The notes: generated by a model from the letters alone, not told the origin. Numbered from the stretch's first letter, positions 1 through 11,747 are shown. The stretch is DNA of 22,365 nucleotides from Fragilaria radians (GCA_900642245.1 CAAAJI010000088.1:109898-132262); one strand, 5' to 3'. Numbers and translations: made by a program.

Positions 1-396
1 ACGGTACAACCAAATACTGCAATCTTAGCAGCAAGGAAGAAACAAAAGGCCATGACAATTGCCATGTCTCCTGGACAACAAATTGCCATGAATGCCTTTA
101 TGATGTACATGTCTGGAAGTTCACTTAATATTTTTTCGATTTCGGTTACATCCTCAGCAATCCTTTCACCGATCAAATCATTCGTTTCACTTCCCATTAC
201 GTTTCAGGGTCTTGGAGATGATGTACAGATGGCAAAACTTATTTATGTATTTTTGAACCTTGTTTGGTTGGGAATTGGTGTCTATAAACTCAGTTCTATG
301 AAACTCCTACCAACCACAAGTGCGGATTGGACAGGCACTGTCGTGTGGAAAGAAATGATGGAAACTACATCTATACCACCTTCTTCATTTTGGTAA
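1..396 (+). CDS. EMC4: ER membrane protein complex subunit 4 (EMC4), C-terminal part
   Basis: The frame is open from base 1, so the gene begins outside the window and only about the last 131 residues are present. EMC4 is a membrane subunit of the EMC, which inserts transmembrane segments into the endoplasmic reticulum membrane. Recognised by the family signature NAFMMYMSG (human FIMYMAG-like), then SPIKSF and TFQGL, a second hydrophobic segment (LIYVFLNLVWLGIGVY) and the closing KLLPTTSADW, which matches the conserved LLPT-x-SDW end of EMC4. The two hydrophobic stretches are the expected membrane segments. The residues before NAFMMYMSG also look like EMC4, so the Met codons at 52 and 64 are internal, not starts. 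The C-terminus is complete and ends about where animal EMC4 ends. A possible AATAAA polyadenylation signal lies at 501-506. Confidence 0.88.
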   Translation, partial: TVQPNTAILAARKKQKAMTIAMSPGQQIAMNAFMMYMSGSSLNIFSISVTSSAILSPIKSFVSLPITFQGLGDDVQMAKLIYVFLNLVWLGIGVYKLSSMKLLPTTSADWTGTVVWKEMMETTSIPPSSFW

Positions 397-671
397 GAAT
401 ATTGGTACACGGACCAAACTTTTTGACCTTCTTGATAGTCGTTTAAAGACTATTTTAAAATCAAAGGCGTATTTACTTCATGAGCTTAGTTTATTTCACA
501 AATAAAAACTATCTAGGCAATTTAGAAAGGAGGTCTAGACATAAAGCGTGACTGATACATTCTCTTCACCTAATGACAAAACACTCATACATCCAAACTC
601 TGTCCAACTGGATATCTTGAATTCGATCGAATGACCACCTTCAAGACATTGTCGTCGTCGTCCTCCTACTT

Positions 672-1064
672 TCATTTAGGAGAGGAATCTTGTTCCCGTC
701 CAGACGCACCACCACGACCAGCTCCCAACCGTTCCTTAGATAGTTCTGCCACAGAACGACATTTTCCTACACGTCGACCTGGCAACGAACGACACGATTG
801 AGAACAACAATCCTTATCCTCAAGACAGCTTTCTCCCGCACGACCACCACATTCCAATACTGACGATGATGGACTATCACTGGGAATTTGCGAAGGAAAT
901 CCACTCTTATTGGAGGATTGTGAGGGTACACTGCTTGGAATGGAGGACGGTGTAGCACTCGGTGCATCTGTACTCGTAACGTTATCTTCTTGAATTCTAC
1001 GATTTACCATGTAATCACCATTCACAAGTATTATACCGCCCAACAACCATGGTAAGGATCTCAT
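672..1064 (-). CDS. Small secreted cysteine-rich (cystine-knot-like) protein
   Basis: From the Met at 1064 the product has 130 residues. It starts with MRSLPWLLGGIILVNG, which looks like a signal peptide. A Ser/Pro linker with PSxxPSxxPS repeats (about residues 33-68) follows; such linkers are common in secreted diatom proteins. Next is a six-cysteine module with spacing C-x7-C-x5-C-C-x3-C-x10-C (Cys 72, 80, 86, 87, 91, 102). This spacing fits the inhibitor cystine knot, which is used in protease inhibitors, adhesion and defence peptides; nothing shows which role applies here. The basic, Gly-rich tail has no recognised fold. The frame stays open upstream to a Met at 1217 (181 residues), but that extension would bury the signal peptide, so the shorter start is preferred. 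An upstream intron cannot be excluded. It converges on EMC4 with about 275 bases between the stops. Confidence 0.55.
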   Translation of the reverse strand: MRSLPWLLGGIILVNGDYMVNRRIQEDNVTSTDAPSATPSSIPSSVPSQSSNKSGFPSQIPSDSPSSSVLECGGRAGESCLEDKDCCSQSCRSLPGRRVGKCRSVAELSKERLGAGRGGASGREQDSSPK

Positions 1065-1217
1065 ATTGGAGTGTTGGTGGTGTCCACGACAAGGAAGGCA
1101 ACAAACGAAACGAATATGATGGAATCTTCCATTGGAATTCAAAATCGCCAAAATCGAGGACAGGCAAACCACATTACGGATTTCATTATGTAAAATTATG
1201 GCAGAGAGCCTCATCAT

Positions 1218-4108
1218 CCCTACTTTCTCCTATTCGTACAAAAAACGCAAAGCGTTAGCCGTTATTTAGTTGATTCTCCGTCATCCAACGATTTAGATAT
1301 TTTTCCCTAATCAATTTGATTCATTCGAACATGGATTCGGCCATTCAAAAAGTGCTACGTGACTTCACAATATAATGAAATTCAAGTCATCCTGAAATTG
1401 TGCTGCCATGTTAATATTGCCACATAGCAATGCAGTCATTGTGCCACAAATAGAATAAACAAAGGGAGGAATGGATCATCAACTAGGCAAAAAAGGCCAA
1501 TGCTCAGAGTCATGCTTTGACCAAACTTAAGCAAAAAAGTGCAAGATTGAAAGGACTACAATGGAGATCAAAATAGCGTTACTAGATATGCATGTCCTAG
1601 TTTTACCAGATAGTTGTGAAGGCTTCATGGTGAAAAAGGTGGAAACAATACAATCTAAATAATTTGTACAAAAATAATCAGACGGGATGCGGGTTTCTTT
1701 CATGCTATACGAAAAGAGTTCAAAAAAAGGCCTAGAGTCTATTCGACTTGTTCTAATTCCATACAATCTCTGCGCCGCATTTGTAAAGTGAGAGGAAAAC
1801 AACATTCCATGACGTGGCATTTCGACCATTTGAAGTCACGCCAAATTGAAAAGAAGGTCCATAATGAGCTATATGAATGTTTAATGTAACAATGCTTCAG
1901 ATTACATTGTGAAACTTAAGGCAACAAGTGGAAATAAACATGACTATCTTGGTATGATACTTGATTTTGAAAAAATAGGAGTGTTGAGAGTAGATATCAT
2001 AGCTCATGCGAAAACATAAACTTCTGAAGGAATGAAATTAGACAAGACACAGTTATAATTGTAGGAGGAGCTATTCAAAATGAAAAAGAACGATGCAAAA
2101 CCAAATAAAGAGGTGATGAAGGTACTCCATGCATTTACAAGAAGGAATATATTTGTGCAATAGAGTGTATCTAGACAATCAAGGAGAATAAAATCAAGTT
2201 TACGATACTTCAAGAAGTTATCTAGAATCATAGATTGTTTACGAAAATTGATTGATTACTAATTATTACCAATGTAACCATTCGATAACTTCCTATATAT
2301 TGACTCAGTATTTTCTGTTCATAATAAATAAAGCGTGAGGCTAGACGAGGAATGACTATTGGATTCGGCATCATCAATGAAGCACAAGATAAATGCAAAA
2401 CGCTTAACGAACACTGAATTGATGCAGGAAGGTGATTTGATGTCAATTCTTCTACAGACTAAAAGACTCATTGAAGCACAACAACATCAACTGTACATAG
2501 ATATAGCAAAAAGTAGGCTAAAAAAGTACACAATGGGTTACACAGTGAATGATATGTTGGGCAGCAATGCAACATATCTTGTCCTCTCTCACAATGGGGT
2601 TTCGAATCATTTAGAATTGGAATTGGTAATCATTCTTCATCGTCAATGGCAAGCAATCCGAAATACTTCGAATGAGCCCTGCAGATTCAAAATTGCAATT
2701 AGAGGAGTAGTGGGACACCTTAACACAGCTAAAAGTGATATGATGTAAAGAACGAAGAAGGAAAAGCACATCAATTCACCTTCCGAAAAGCCCTCAGCAA
2801 GTTGTAAGTGAGATAACTTAGAAAAATGGTGACTTGGGCAATGCCATGTGTACTACGTATGCATCGCTTTTCGTGATCCTGGTTGAGATGCAACTACAAC
2901 AGAGCAAGCAACCTCAACTCAAGCATTGCTTCTGTAGTACTTCCGAAATAGGGTATGTGTTCTACTGTGCACCATGAGTAGAAAATTGACATCAGGTAGC
3001 ATTCAATATCATAAGTCTATATATTTATCACCAATTTTAGCATACAACGCAACACAAAATAAATCGAGTGATGAAGTAATAAGTAAAGTTGGTGCAAGGC
3101 AGAATTGCGTATCTGACATAACAAGTTAAGACTTATGCCACTAAGTGAACAGCTGCAAATTAGGAAATTAACCTAAGGGACTTCTCAACTTTCCAATCCC
3201 AATTTGCCGCGCTTTTATGTTCAGAATAGAATCCCCAAAGAATGCGTATGAATTGATCCACTTGACTGTCCTACTCCAGATCTAATTTCGCAAATGTCAG
3301 CTGTACTAATCACTGCTAGGTGTAGGGACACGAGGATCAGCTTTTTTAACCTTCGCGAGAGAATCTGTTAAGAAGAATCTCTAAGGAGTTAGCTTGAAGT
3401 GCTATCAGCGTTATCATTGGAAACTTTGAAGACAACACTATTTCAACAGAAAATTAATAACAGGTATCAAGTTAAAGTCAATGCGGGGTCAAGGCTAATT
3501 TCTAGAATGTAATGGCTGAAGAGAGAATTTGAGACCAAATTCAGCAGGATAGAGCCCAAATACTACTCAAATAAGTAAACATCAAATAGCCAATGCCATG
3601 GATCCTTGTCTCTGGTCAAATGCCATGCATTAAGCATAAGATAAGGCAATATACCGGTGCTCCACGCCAATGAGTCATTATTTACAATAATTGATACAGC
3701 TTCAGGAATACAAATCAGGTATAGAAGACTACTGTCCAACGGAAGAATCCAATAAGTCGCAACAGCAGATGATCACATATATTGCATCGTACCAGCGACA
3801 AATAATGCTCCTCGAATGTAATCAGAAGTGGATAGTCCCCATACCATAACCAAATCATTCAAAGCCACCAGCAGTCCCGACATAATGTACTTGCGTAAAG
3901 TGTTAATGACATCAGAAGGTGACAAGTGCAGTGAGGTCACAAAAAAAGGAAGTTAGTGAGCTTATCAGTAGAAAACATGAAAGGCCCATCAAAAGATAAG
4001 ATGTCTTTCTATGGGCTACTGTTCTACCTGCTGCTTGAACAATAAAACGCAAACAGAGAAGAACGAGTCAATAGATTTATGAGTGGATAAGCAGGCGAAA
4101 TAAAGGAG
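1218..4108. other. Long AT-rich stretch without a recognisable host gene
   Basis: Only short ORFs are present (at most about 130 codons), many lacking an ATG, and none has a convincing domain. The best candidate is a plus-strand open stretch at 2359-2748 whose first codon is TTG. Part of it (LLQTKRLIEAQQHQLYI, then a Val-Asn-Asp-Met region) faintly recalls the end of a Ty3-type integrase, too weakly to call. A minus-strand open stretch of about 55 codons near 3941-3773 is hydrophobic but unrecognised. No tRNA, rRNA or tandem array was seen. Given the flanking relics, this is probably old transposon-derived or intergenic DNA. Confidence 0.5.
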
Positions 4109-4832
4109 GCCATATAGATTGAAGAAGAATTGTGAGCCTACTTCAGCTACCTCCTTTGTCAAGCAAAGAAGGTGTTTATGCAGAGTAAATTGAAGAGAAA
4201 TACAGCTTATTGGATTGCCTTGAAGAGCTGAGAATGAAGTTAGAAGGCAAAGGAAGTGCAACAACAGATGATCAGTTTCTAAGTCATGTAAACGAGCTCT
4301 CTTGTTGGAGAAGAGAATTAAAAGCAAAGCAGATCCGCTTAAATCGATCAAAAGAGCAAGGGGTTAGTCAACAATTGGGGAGTTTCCATGTTAAATCAGA
4401 ATCCAACGGAGAAAGGAGACGGTTCAGATGCTTGAGCTATATATACATCCTACGCTAAGCGCAAATTCTGCATTTGTGAGAAGATAGGACATGAGGCAGT
4501 CCAATCCAAGCATTAGGTAGATCAAGAACACAGGGAGATATTGGCGCACTAATCTTTGTGCTTACTGTAAAAAGCCTGGTCACACCAATGCTAACTGTTT
4601 CAACTATTCAAAAGAAACGGAAATACTCTATCCAATTCCGGTGCTACTAGGAAAGATTGCTGGCTCTGCAGTTTTCATTTCAATGTCAGAAAGTCCCGAC
4701 TTTCCGGACAATGTTTGGATTGGAGATAATGGAGCAGCATACCACTGCAACAGTGATAAAGGAATGTTTGAAAGAAAGGCTATTTTGGAGAAGATCAGAC
4801 CACAGCAAATGTACTGGACACGAATGAGATAA
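4109..4832 (+). mobile_element. Decayed Ty1/copia gag-protease fragment (copy A)
   Basis: Pieces of a copia polyprotein lie in order but in different frames. A gag core piece (RLKKNCEPTSATSFVK) starts near 4110. LEELRMKLEGKGSATTDDQF follows in another frame (4213 onward). A first CCHC zinc-knuckle relic (FCICEKIGHEA) lies near 4466-4498. An open frame from 4542 to 4832 then carries a second knuckle (CAYCKKPGHTNANC) and an aspartic protease active-site region (WIGDNGAAYHCNSDKGMF). In live elements the protease motif is D-S-G-A; here it reads D-N-G-A. Frameshifts and stops make it non-functional. The gag pieces align by eye with the fragment at 17665-18332, so both come from one lineage. No LTR was found; the fragment appears truncated at both ends. 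Confidence 0.8.
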
Positions 4833-5611
4833 AATTATGAGAGAGTTATCAAATTGTTTGGATGGCTGCAATGAGTAAATAGGAAATATGTCTTTGCTTT
4901 CATTCTCACGGAAATTATCTATTTTATCAACAAGATAATTCCAAGCAAATTCATAAAAACACATTGGTATCCTATTTCCAACCTTTATCTATCCTAAAGA
5001 GATAAATAAGGCAGTTTGTTAAGTGTAACCTTGAGCAGGTATATTGGCTGCAGTTTGTTACGCTGGAACTTAGCATTTCTAAAAGAGACTTACATGGGTT
5101 AGATGCATTATCTGTTTGCGTAGTGAAGAGCAATTAATTATTCTAGCTGATTATATGATATGTTATTCAGAACGGAAATAGTATTTCGATTCTAACTAAA
5201 ATTGAAGGCACACAGACAAAGCAAGAATCTAGTTTCCTAAACAATCTATTACAATTGTTAAAATGCATCTCAGACATGGTAAGCAAAGTTGTGTGCTCAT
5301 CAAGCAATATTACTCCCAAGAACACTCCATTACATTATAGTCATTGTCGTAATCATGTTGAAGAAGAATGATCACCCGGCCGCAAATGGAATAAACAAAG
5401 AACTTTATTGTAGATGAATGTAGTCAGCCCCGTGATCATTATAGGAAAGAAAGGTAATGTTCTTGCTTCGTTACATAGTTGATTATTCAACGAATTTTGA
5501 TACAAAACAATACGTGATGGAAATAAAACTGTGGTCTAACAGTAGAATATCAAAGCTTGATATGACTTTAGCAAGAAAAATGGCCGGTAATGTTAATTTG
5601 TAAGGCCTAAC
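4833..5611. other. No gene recognised
   Basis: No ORF of note on either strand. The only hint is a possible copia RNase H tail near 5300-5375 (residues like a Ser-x-x-x-His-x-x-His pattern before a Val-Glu-Glu run), which is too degraded to call. The region may be the deleted remainder of copy A or plain 3' flank of the HA-domain gene. Confidence 0.4.
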
Positions 5612-7453
5612 TCAAAACAGAGCTTCGTGTTGAAGCGCCATCAACACATTCATGACATTCCTCAATTTCATTGTTTCCAAGAAGAAATATACTTCTTCGA
5701 TACTTTCCGCAGGTATATTTGTTGTTAGTTCCCATGCAGCCTTTAATGCCTCTATGAGAAACACTTCCGATGGTTTTGTCGTTTTCGATTCAGAACCATT
5801 GCTACTTGCATTTGTGATTTCTGAAGTTGCATGATCAGTGTCAACATTTTTTAAGTTCCTGTGAACTCGTTGCACTTTTGTCATACGAATGAAGGAATCT
5901 ATATCTAAATTGTCATGAATCCTGTTGGCTTTCTTTAGTGGATATCCAGACATCAAAGAGGGACAGCAATTTCCTGATTCTGAAGTTGAATCTCCATCAT
6001 GGAACACTAAACCAGTTCTTTCGCTGCGATGGAGACCATGGAACCCGTTGAAATCATGATTCCCTTTGCCTTTTAATTTTCGAGCAAAGCTATTTCTCGA
6101 TTGATAAGGTTTTATGCCACTATACTCCACGGTTTTCGATGCGTTGTGTTGGGCATCTACGATTTTTGATACAGCTGATCGTGGATGCAGAAGTGGACAA
6201 TGCTTTGCCGTTGAAAGCGAAGTGGAGACATTCTTATTGCGTTTTGAATTAAGATTCAAAAGAGTGGCATAGTCTCCATCATCACGAACATGATTCTTTG
6301 TAGCCTTCTCGGCAGATCCACGACTGATTTTCAATGCTTGATTTTTACTCTCTGAGTCATGCCTACATGATTTAACGCTATTATCTACTAATTCTTCAAC
6401 ATTCGTGATTTCAACATTTTTCAAACCGTCTTCTTTGCATCCCTGAATTTCATGGTCTTGAAACTTACCGAAGGACTTTTTTAATGCAGAGTTTGTAATT
6501 TTATCAGGAGTGTTGTCTATCTGGTCAGCACTCACATAAAGTTTTACTCTTGGATCAGAAGCCATTAACGTAACATCGTTACCATCCCAATTCTTGCGCT
6601 TGCGATTCCCTCCTTTCTGTGCATCCCATACCATCCCAATACTTTCCAATCGACAGATTTTTGCAGATGTTATCGTTGTGGCGCGTCCGTCAATAAAGGC
6701 TTTATACGCCTGCATGATAGAGGATATGGTAATGGTTCATACAAAGTGAGCGACATGATAATGGGATTTTTTTGTAATGATTAAGTGAAATGCTGAATCA
6801 CATCCAAATGGTTGATCGTACCTGTCTTTGAGTGCTTACCCAATTTGCCAATTGAATATTATCCTACAAATTGTATAATATCTTTGGTGAGACTTCCGCA
6901 GAGCAGATTCACATGTGCAAAATGGGCACGTAGCGCAACCTACCTTATAACCGATCGGAACCAGTACATTGCCTTGACAAGTATTATCTTGCGTTAGAAA
7001 GTATTGGACAGGATAACGACATCACTTTAGCGTCCCCGAAGTAAGTGGCTTACCGTAGCGTTCCTTATATTCACATAGCTCTCGAAATCTGGTTTCCCAT
7101 GGAGTATGACGAGGGTCACTGGCAGCCCAGACAAAGCCGATATCATGTAGCTTTGCAATTCGCATTTCGTTCACTTTAGGATTTTTGCTGTTCCCGATAC
7201 TCTCTGACGAGTTCATCAATTTGAAGTATCGTCGTTGTGTTGAAACCCAGGAACCTAAAGAACGATCCTCCTCATACCTATTTGGTACAAGGCAATTGCC
7301 ATGTTTTTGTTTGTAGACCTTTAATTTCTCGAACATACTCTCCCAGCGACATGGCAACGATGAATTCAGTTTACCGCGTGAGCCTAACTTACTGAAGTGT
7401 TGACGAGTGGAAAAGTCACTTGCGATGGAGTTTTGAGAATCTTCTTCTGACAT
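5612..7453 (-). CDS. Helicase-Associated (HA) domain protein, four exons
   Basis: Proposed model: complement of 5612-6709, 6822-6863, 6944-6972 and 7054-7453, giving 522 residues. Introns are GT-AG and 81, 80 and 112 nt long. The first HA repeat (residues 37-110) runs from WESMFEKLKVYKQKHG through VPNRY and LGSWVSTQRR to IGFVWAA. The second (119-185) is complete only after splicing: YKERY, GNVLVPIGYK, DNIQLANWVSTQRQ, AYKAFIDGRA, then LESIGMVW. It lines up with repeat 1 without gaps through WVSTQR, which is the main proof of the intron positions. HA repeats are compact helical bundles, thought to bind nucleic acid in some bacterial helicases; in diatoms they form large families of unknown role. 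The remaining 330 or so residues are polar, basic and unrecognised, probably disordered apart from a helical C-terminal end. No helicase domain is present. The start at 7453 is the first Met of the open frame. Confidence 0.85.
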
Positions 7454-8361
7454 TTTGAATTACAATTTTGTACACTTGATTTAGACTTGATGGAATTGAT
7501 TCTTCTCCCATCGACTCTAGAATAATTTACTTTCTTGGTAATGAGCAATGGAGGAGAGAAAGCAGCGAGGGTTAGTTCACAATTGCTAATAGAAATCTGA
7601 TTGGGAGTCTAACACATGTGTTACCTACCTTCTTTGCATGAAGACGGAACATTGAAGCTTTTCCAAGACTGTTTTTGCATCAACTTATCCTAATTTATTG
7701 TCCCAAGGCTGTCGTAATCACAAGCATCTGAAAAAGTAGAATTTATTTATACGATTTTGCCAATAAATATAGATAGACTAGAAGTCTAATGGAGGCCAAG
7801 AATTCGACATGCCGCTATTCTATATCCCTAAAGGTAAATGTTGAAAAACTAATTGCTATGGAGAATTAACTCTTTGTATATCGGAATGATCGCATATCTG
7901 CCCTCAAGAAGCGACATAGTGTTGTTATTATGCAATAGGCATATGAAGAAAAATAATTATAGTCCCGTTGTCATAATAAATAGAGGAAACTTGAAATGAT
8001 TAACCTTAATTGGTGTTTTTATAGTACAATAAGAATGGAACGATTAGAAAAAATCAAAGTAATAATCTATGGAATTAGGAGGATTGAACTGCAGTGAGAC
8101 ACGAATTATAGATCGAAGTATGATTTTTAAATGGGGTAATAATTGAATTCCACGAGGTCAAATTTCAAGAAAAAGAAAAAATCAGTCCTTAAACTTTCCA
8201 AATTCAAGAATGACTTAATTGGAGGTATAAAGGCATTTAAAAGGTTGCAATCTCAAGGATAAAATGATGAGTTGCCTGTAAAAATTCATTGACAAGACAA
8301 GTGCATAATCTTTTTTTGCAAAATGATGAGAAAAGGAGACAGTCAAACTTGGAGCGAGAAA
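7454..8361. other. 5' flank of the HA gene and unassigned AT-rich DNA
   Basis: No ORF over 60 codons and no recognised motif. The first few hundred bases should hold the promoter of the minus-strand HA gene, but no clear promoter element stands out. The right-hand part runs into the copia relic; no LTR boundary (TG...CA with a target-site repeat) could be picked out by eye. Confidence 0.4.
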
Positions 8362-11040
8362 TGTTTAGACATTTTAAGTTTGAGATTTGAAAGACGTTCG
8401 TTATCATCAGAATACAATAAGAAAAAGCTTAGGTGAAGGAAATGCATTAAAAGGCTTTACAACTCAAAGGAATGTGCAGGAAATACGGTTAACTGGGTCA
8501 CAAGATAACACAGTACAAATCAAAACAGGCCAGAGAGGATGCAAGTAAAATTTTCTGTAGCTATTGCTTGAAGACCAGCCATGTGTAGACCAGACATATG
8601 AAGTCGAATTACTTCATATTGATGAAGAAGACTCAAGCTAGCTTATATAGTGTTGATTTAAATGACTGCAAAAGTTGATATCGGCGGTGAAATGTGGATT
8701 GGCGACAGCGGAGCATCATTCAACCTTTTCAGCAATGATGAAGTGATATGCAATTGCACAGCTATTTCTGAAGAAATAGAGGTAGGAAACAGCATCACAA
8801 TGACCGCACAGAAAGTCGGAAAGTAATGATGTACGGTTAAGCAGAAAAATAACGATACGTTTTTCATTGTGCTTGAGAGAGTAAAATTTGAACAGGCCCA
8901 TTGGTAAATTTGTTAAGTATCAGTAAGACCTTGAAAAATGGTTTCTTCTCGAATATTTTAGAGTCTTGATACAATCAACGATAGCAGATACAACCTTGTT
9001 CGTTGAGATAAATTTGAGAAGTAAGACTGAATTTGTTTCGGTTATTTGATTGATACGCTAAGTTGGCGAAGTGGCTACAACCGATTTTTCATATTTTAAA
9101 TAAGGACTGGAAAAGTGGTAGTTGTAGGAGAAAGATTGTATGTGGACAAATTATCAATAAAAAAAGAGAGCATTGGAGGTTCACAATTTTGGGCCTTGGT
9201 CATTGATGATTTCTCCGGTTGCTGTTGGAATTGTTTAATTTAAAGAGAAGCATCAACTAAAGGATAATTCTTTACGCGTCTAAATCTTGGAATATTATGA
9301 ATATAGTGGATATAATGTCGCCAAGATATGGCAAATTGGAGTAATTTATAAAAGACTTCGTTCTATTTTTAAGGACTTTGGGAATGAATGTAAGATTTCG
9401 GAACAAACTCTGGGCAGAATGTGCGTCAAAGTAGATTTTTTATGAAAGCATCGTAATTATCAAAGAAGATACCCTGACTCAAAAACAATCTCCAGAATTT
9501 ATTGAATATACAAATAGTAGTTGGTGCTTGCGTTGCTACTCAAAGTTGGTTATTAGAGAAAGATCATAACTACCTTTGAATTTCCGTTTTAATATTCCCA
9601 AAAATAATAATGATATGGATTTTATGATCGTCATCTGTTAATGCAGATTATGCAGGTTATAAAATTTATTGCATGATGCAACATTTGAGTTTTACTACTT
9701 GACCTAACATGACATTGGTATCTTCAAATGTATTCAATCTCACAGGACTGCCACTGTGATTCGATACATTACACCAATCATTCGTCATTGATGACATCAG
9801 AAATGTGTAGACGTAGCACCGGTGCCGGCTGAAGGCCAGATCGGATGTGAAACGTTTTTAGTAGTGTTCAATTTGGGTATGCTATTATTTCAGAATATGT
9901 CACGTATCCCATCAGCATGTTTCTTCAGTGAATAGACGAGACAATTTTTAATTATTTTCAATTTGGGTATGCTATTATTTCAGAAAATGTCACGTAGCCC
10001 ATCTGCATGATTCTTCAGTGATTAGACGAGACAATTCGAAACTTGAGTTACTTTTGTGTGTGGAAAAAGGTGTTTCTATTAGTCTATTAATGTGTAAACA
10101 TTCATTGGAGACGTGCTATGCTCTTAGAGCAAGGAAAGAAAGAGTGAGTTGACAACTAGCAAAGTACCAAGAAAAAAAGAATAAGTTGGATCCTCCCTTA
10201 TCAAATTCAGTTAAGTCATTGGGAGCAATGAGGAGGCGGAGGAGTATAATAATCCTTCCCATGCGACTAGGAAGGAGAGCATATCCCATCCATCGTACAG
10301 ATGCCTTAGTTAGAAGCAGCAATATTGTGGCACAATGACTTTTAAGAAAATTTATCGATATCAATTCGGCAATACTTAAATTTGAAGAATAAATACTTCT
10401 ATTGTTCGAGCATAAGCATAATTTTCTTTGAGCCCAATAGTCCTACAGATGATTGATACAAACTTTCAGTGGTAGAGAAATTTCGATGAAGTTGCGTGCT
10501 TATTGGATATGGGAGTCCCTGAAGAAGATCTTCACCAAACATTTTAATTCCTAATGAAAAAGAGGACAGTATAAGTTGTAACTTGATTTCTGAAAACTTG
10601 GCTTTCTGTTAAAGCAGCATCCCGATCCAAAAATCAATTACTTAGTACAATCGATAGGTATTGAAATACGAGCCACTAATCTGGGAAAATAAATACAAGT
10701 GTTATAAAGTTGTGAAAACGTATATCAGGTGAAACAGTAGGTAGAAGTGCTTTGCTCATGGAAACAAAAATTGTCCGTGGTTTTCTTTCAAAATGTCATG
10801 ACCACGAGTGTCAAAGATCAGAAGGATTTATAGAGACGTATGTTGATGATATGTCCATAGTAGCAAACAAAAGCTTCTCAGCGAATCTAATTTAAATGGA
10901 AATGTTCTTGGGCAGGCTCTCTACTGCAGGCTGAAGAGTAAATGTGAAATGGTGTATATACGTTTTGTGTCAAGTAGAGTATCTGGATTAGCAAAAGGCA
11001 CCTACAACTAATAGTATGGATCAAGTATGTCAAAATTTCA
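8362..11040 (+). mobile_element. Decayed Ty1/copia element (copy B): gag, protease, integrase, reverse transcriptase
   Basis: Copia parts lie in the canonical order on the plus strand, separated by stops and frameshifts. End of gag: LSLRFERRSLSSEYN (about 8375). Two degenerate CCHC knuckles follow (8472-8520 and 8555-8595), the first with Cys to Tyr and a stop inside. The protease active site WIGDSGASF keeps D-S-G-A (8696-8722), followed by ISEEIEVGNSITMTAQKVGK. Integrase: GERLYVDKLSIKKESIGG then FWALVIDDFSGCCW (9128-9240), and later RNKLWAECAS (about 9395). Reverse transcriptase: the catalytic YVDD box at 10839-10850. The order protease-integrase-RT is diagnostic of Ty1/copia. The wording recalls diatom CoDi elements from memory. 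Internal distances are shorter than in an intact element, so parts are deleted. It is clearly dead. LTRs were not identified. Confidence 0.82.
9867..10036. repeat. Two-copy direct repeat, 90-bp period
   Basis: An 80-bp segment at 9867-9946 starting TTCAATTTGGGTATGCTATT recurs at 9957-10036. By eye the copies differ at five positions (about 94 percent identical) and are separated by 10 bases. The repeat lies inside copia copy B, between the integrase and RT pieces, and has no reading frame of its own. It looks like a local tandem duplication made after the element died, or a relic of an internal repeat. Confidence 0.9.
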
Positions 11041-11477
11041 TCACATTATGATGCTTCGAAAAACTGAGACTATTTGTCCTCTGATAAGTCTGCACTCACT
11101 AAAATTCAAGGATGAGTTGCCTCCAGAGCATCAAAAAGCGTCTGAAAAAAATAAATAAATTTGGGATCTGATATCCTAGTTTCATACCCAGTTTTTTATC
11201 AGAGATATTACGCATTAACGAAAGCATCCAACCATTGCTAGATACAGTCATATGGTAAGTTTCTTATGGCAAGGTAAACGATATGATGCATCATATCACA
11301 GGATAAGTCATGATGGGTGACATATACCCTTGAGTTAAGATACTACCTAACATATTAGGTTGTAAGCAATACAGTATAATAACACTAAATAAGTTACTAA
11401 AGCTACGAGATGTGTGGGTGCACCGATACTGGAGACATCCAAAGGTATTGTTAGGACAAAGTAAATAATACTAGAAG
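11041..11477. other. Unassigned stretch between copia copy B and the gap
   Basis: No gene. It should contain the RNase H part and 3' end of copy B if these survive, but no RNase H motif is readable. A TGTTAGGACA string at 11449-11458 has the TGTTRG start common for copia LTRs. With the gap 19 bases later, an LTR cannot be confirmed. Confidence 0.3.
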
Positions 11478-11747
11478 NNNNNNNNNNNNNNNNNNNNNNN
11501 NNNNNNNNNNNNNNNNNNNNNNNNNNNNNNNNNNNNNNNNNNNNNNNNNNNNNNNNNNNNNNNNNNNNNNNNNNNNNNNNNNNNNNNNNNNNNNNNNNNN
11601 NNNNNNNNNNNNNNNNNNNNNNNNNNNNNNNNNNNNNNNNNNNNNNNNNNNNNNNNNNNNNNNNNNNNNNNNNNNNNNNNNNNNNNNNNNNNNNNNNNNN
11701 NNNNNNNNNNNNNNNNNNNNNNNNNNNNNNNNNNNNNNNNNNNNNNN
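11478..11747. other. Assembly gap (270 N)
   Basis: A run of 270 undetermined bases. ORFs crossing it on the minus strand are meaningless. The true length of the missing DNA may differ. Its position next to short repeats suggests that a repeat caused the gap. Confidence 0.99.

Noticed and set aside
1049..1258. Plus-strand ORF of 69 codons opposite the cystine-knot gene
   Set aside because: Antisense to the better supported gene, no domain, and no signal for separate expression.
1527..2446. Minus-strand ORFs of 72-100 codons
   Set aside because: No recognisable motif; hydrophobic composition expected from AT-rich non-coding DNA; neighbours are transposon debris.
2359..2748. 129-codon plus-strand open frame as a Ty3 integrase tail
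   Set aside because: The resemblance is limited to a few residues and no catalytic or chromodomain motif is visible; begins at TTG. Left as unassigned.
4016..4351. 111-codon minus-strand ORF
   Set aside because: It is the antisense shadow of the copia gag relic, whose motifs are readable on the plus strand.
6944..6987. Alternative acceptor for HA exon 2 at 6988, giving a 44-nt exon
   Set aside because: It keeps the frame but inserts five extra residues into the second HA repeat; the acceptor at 6973 gives a gap-free match to repeat 1.
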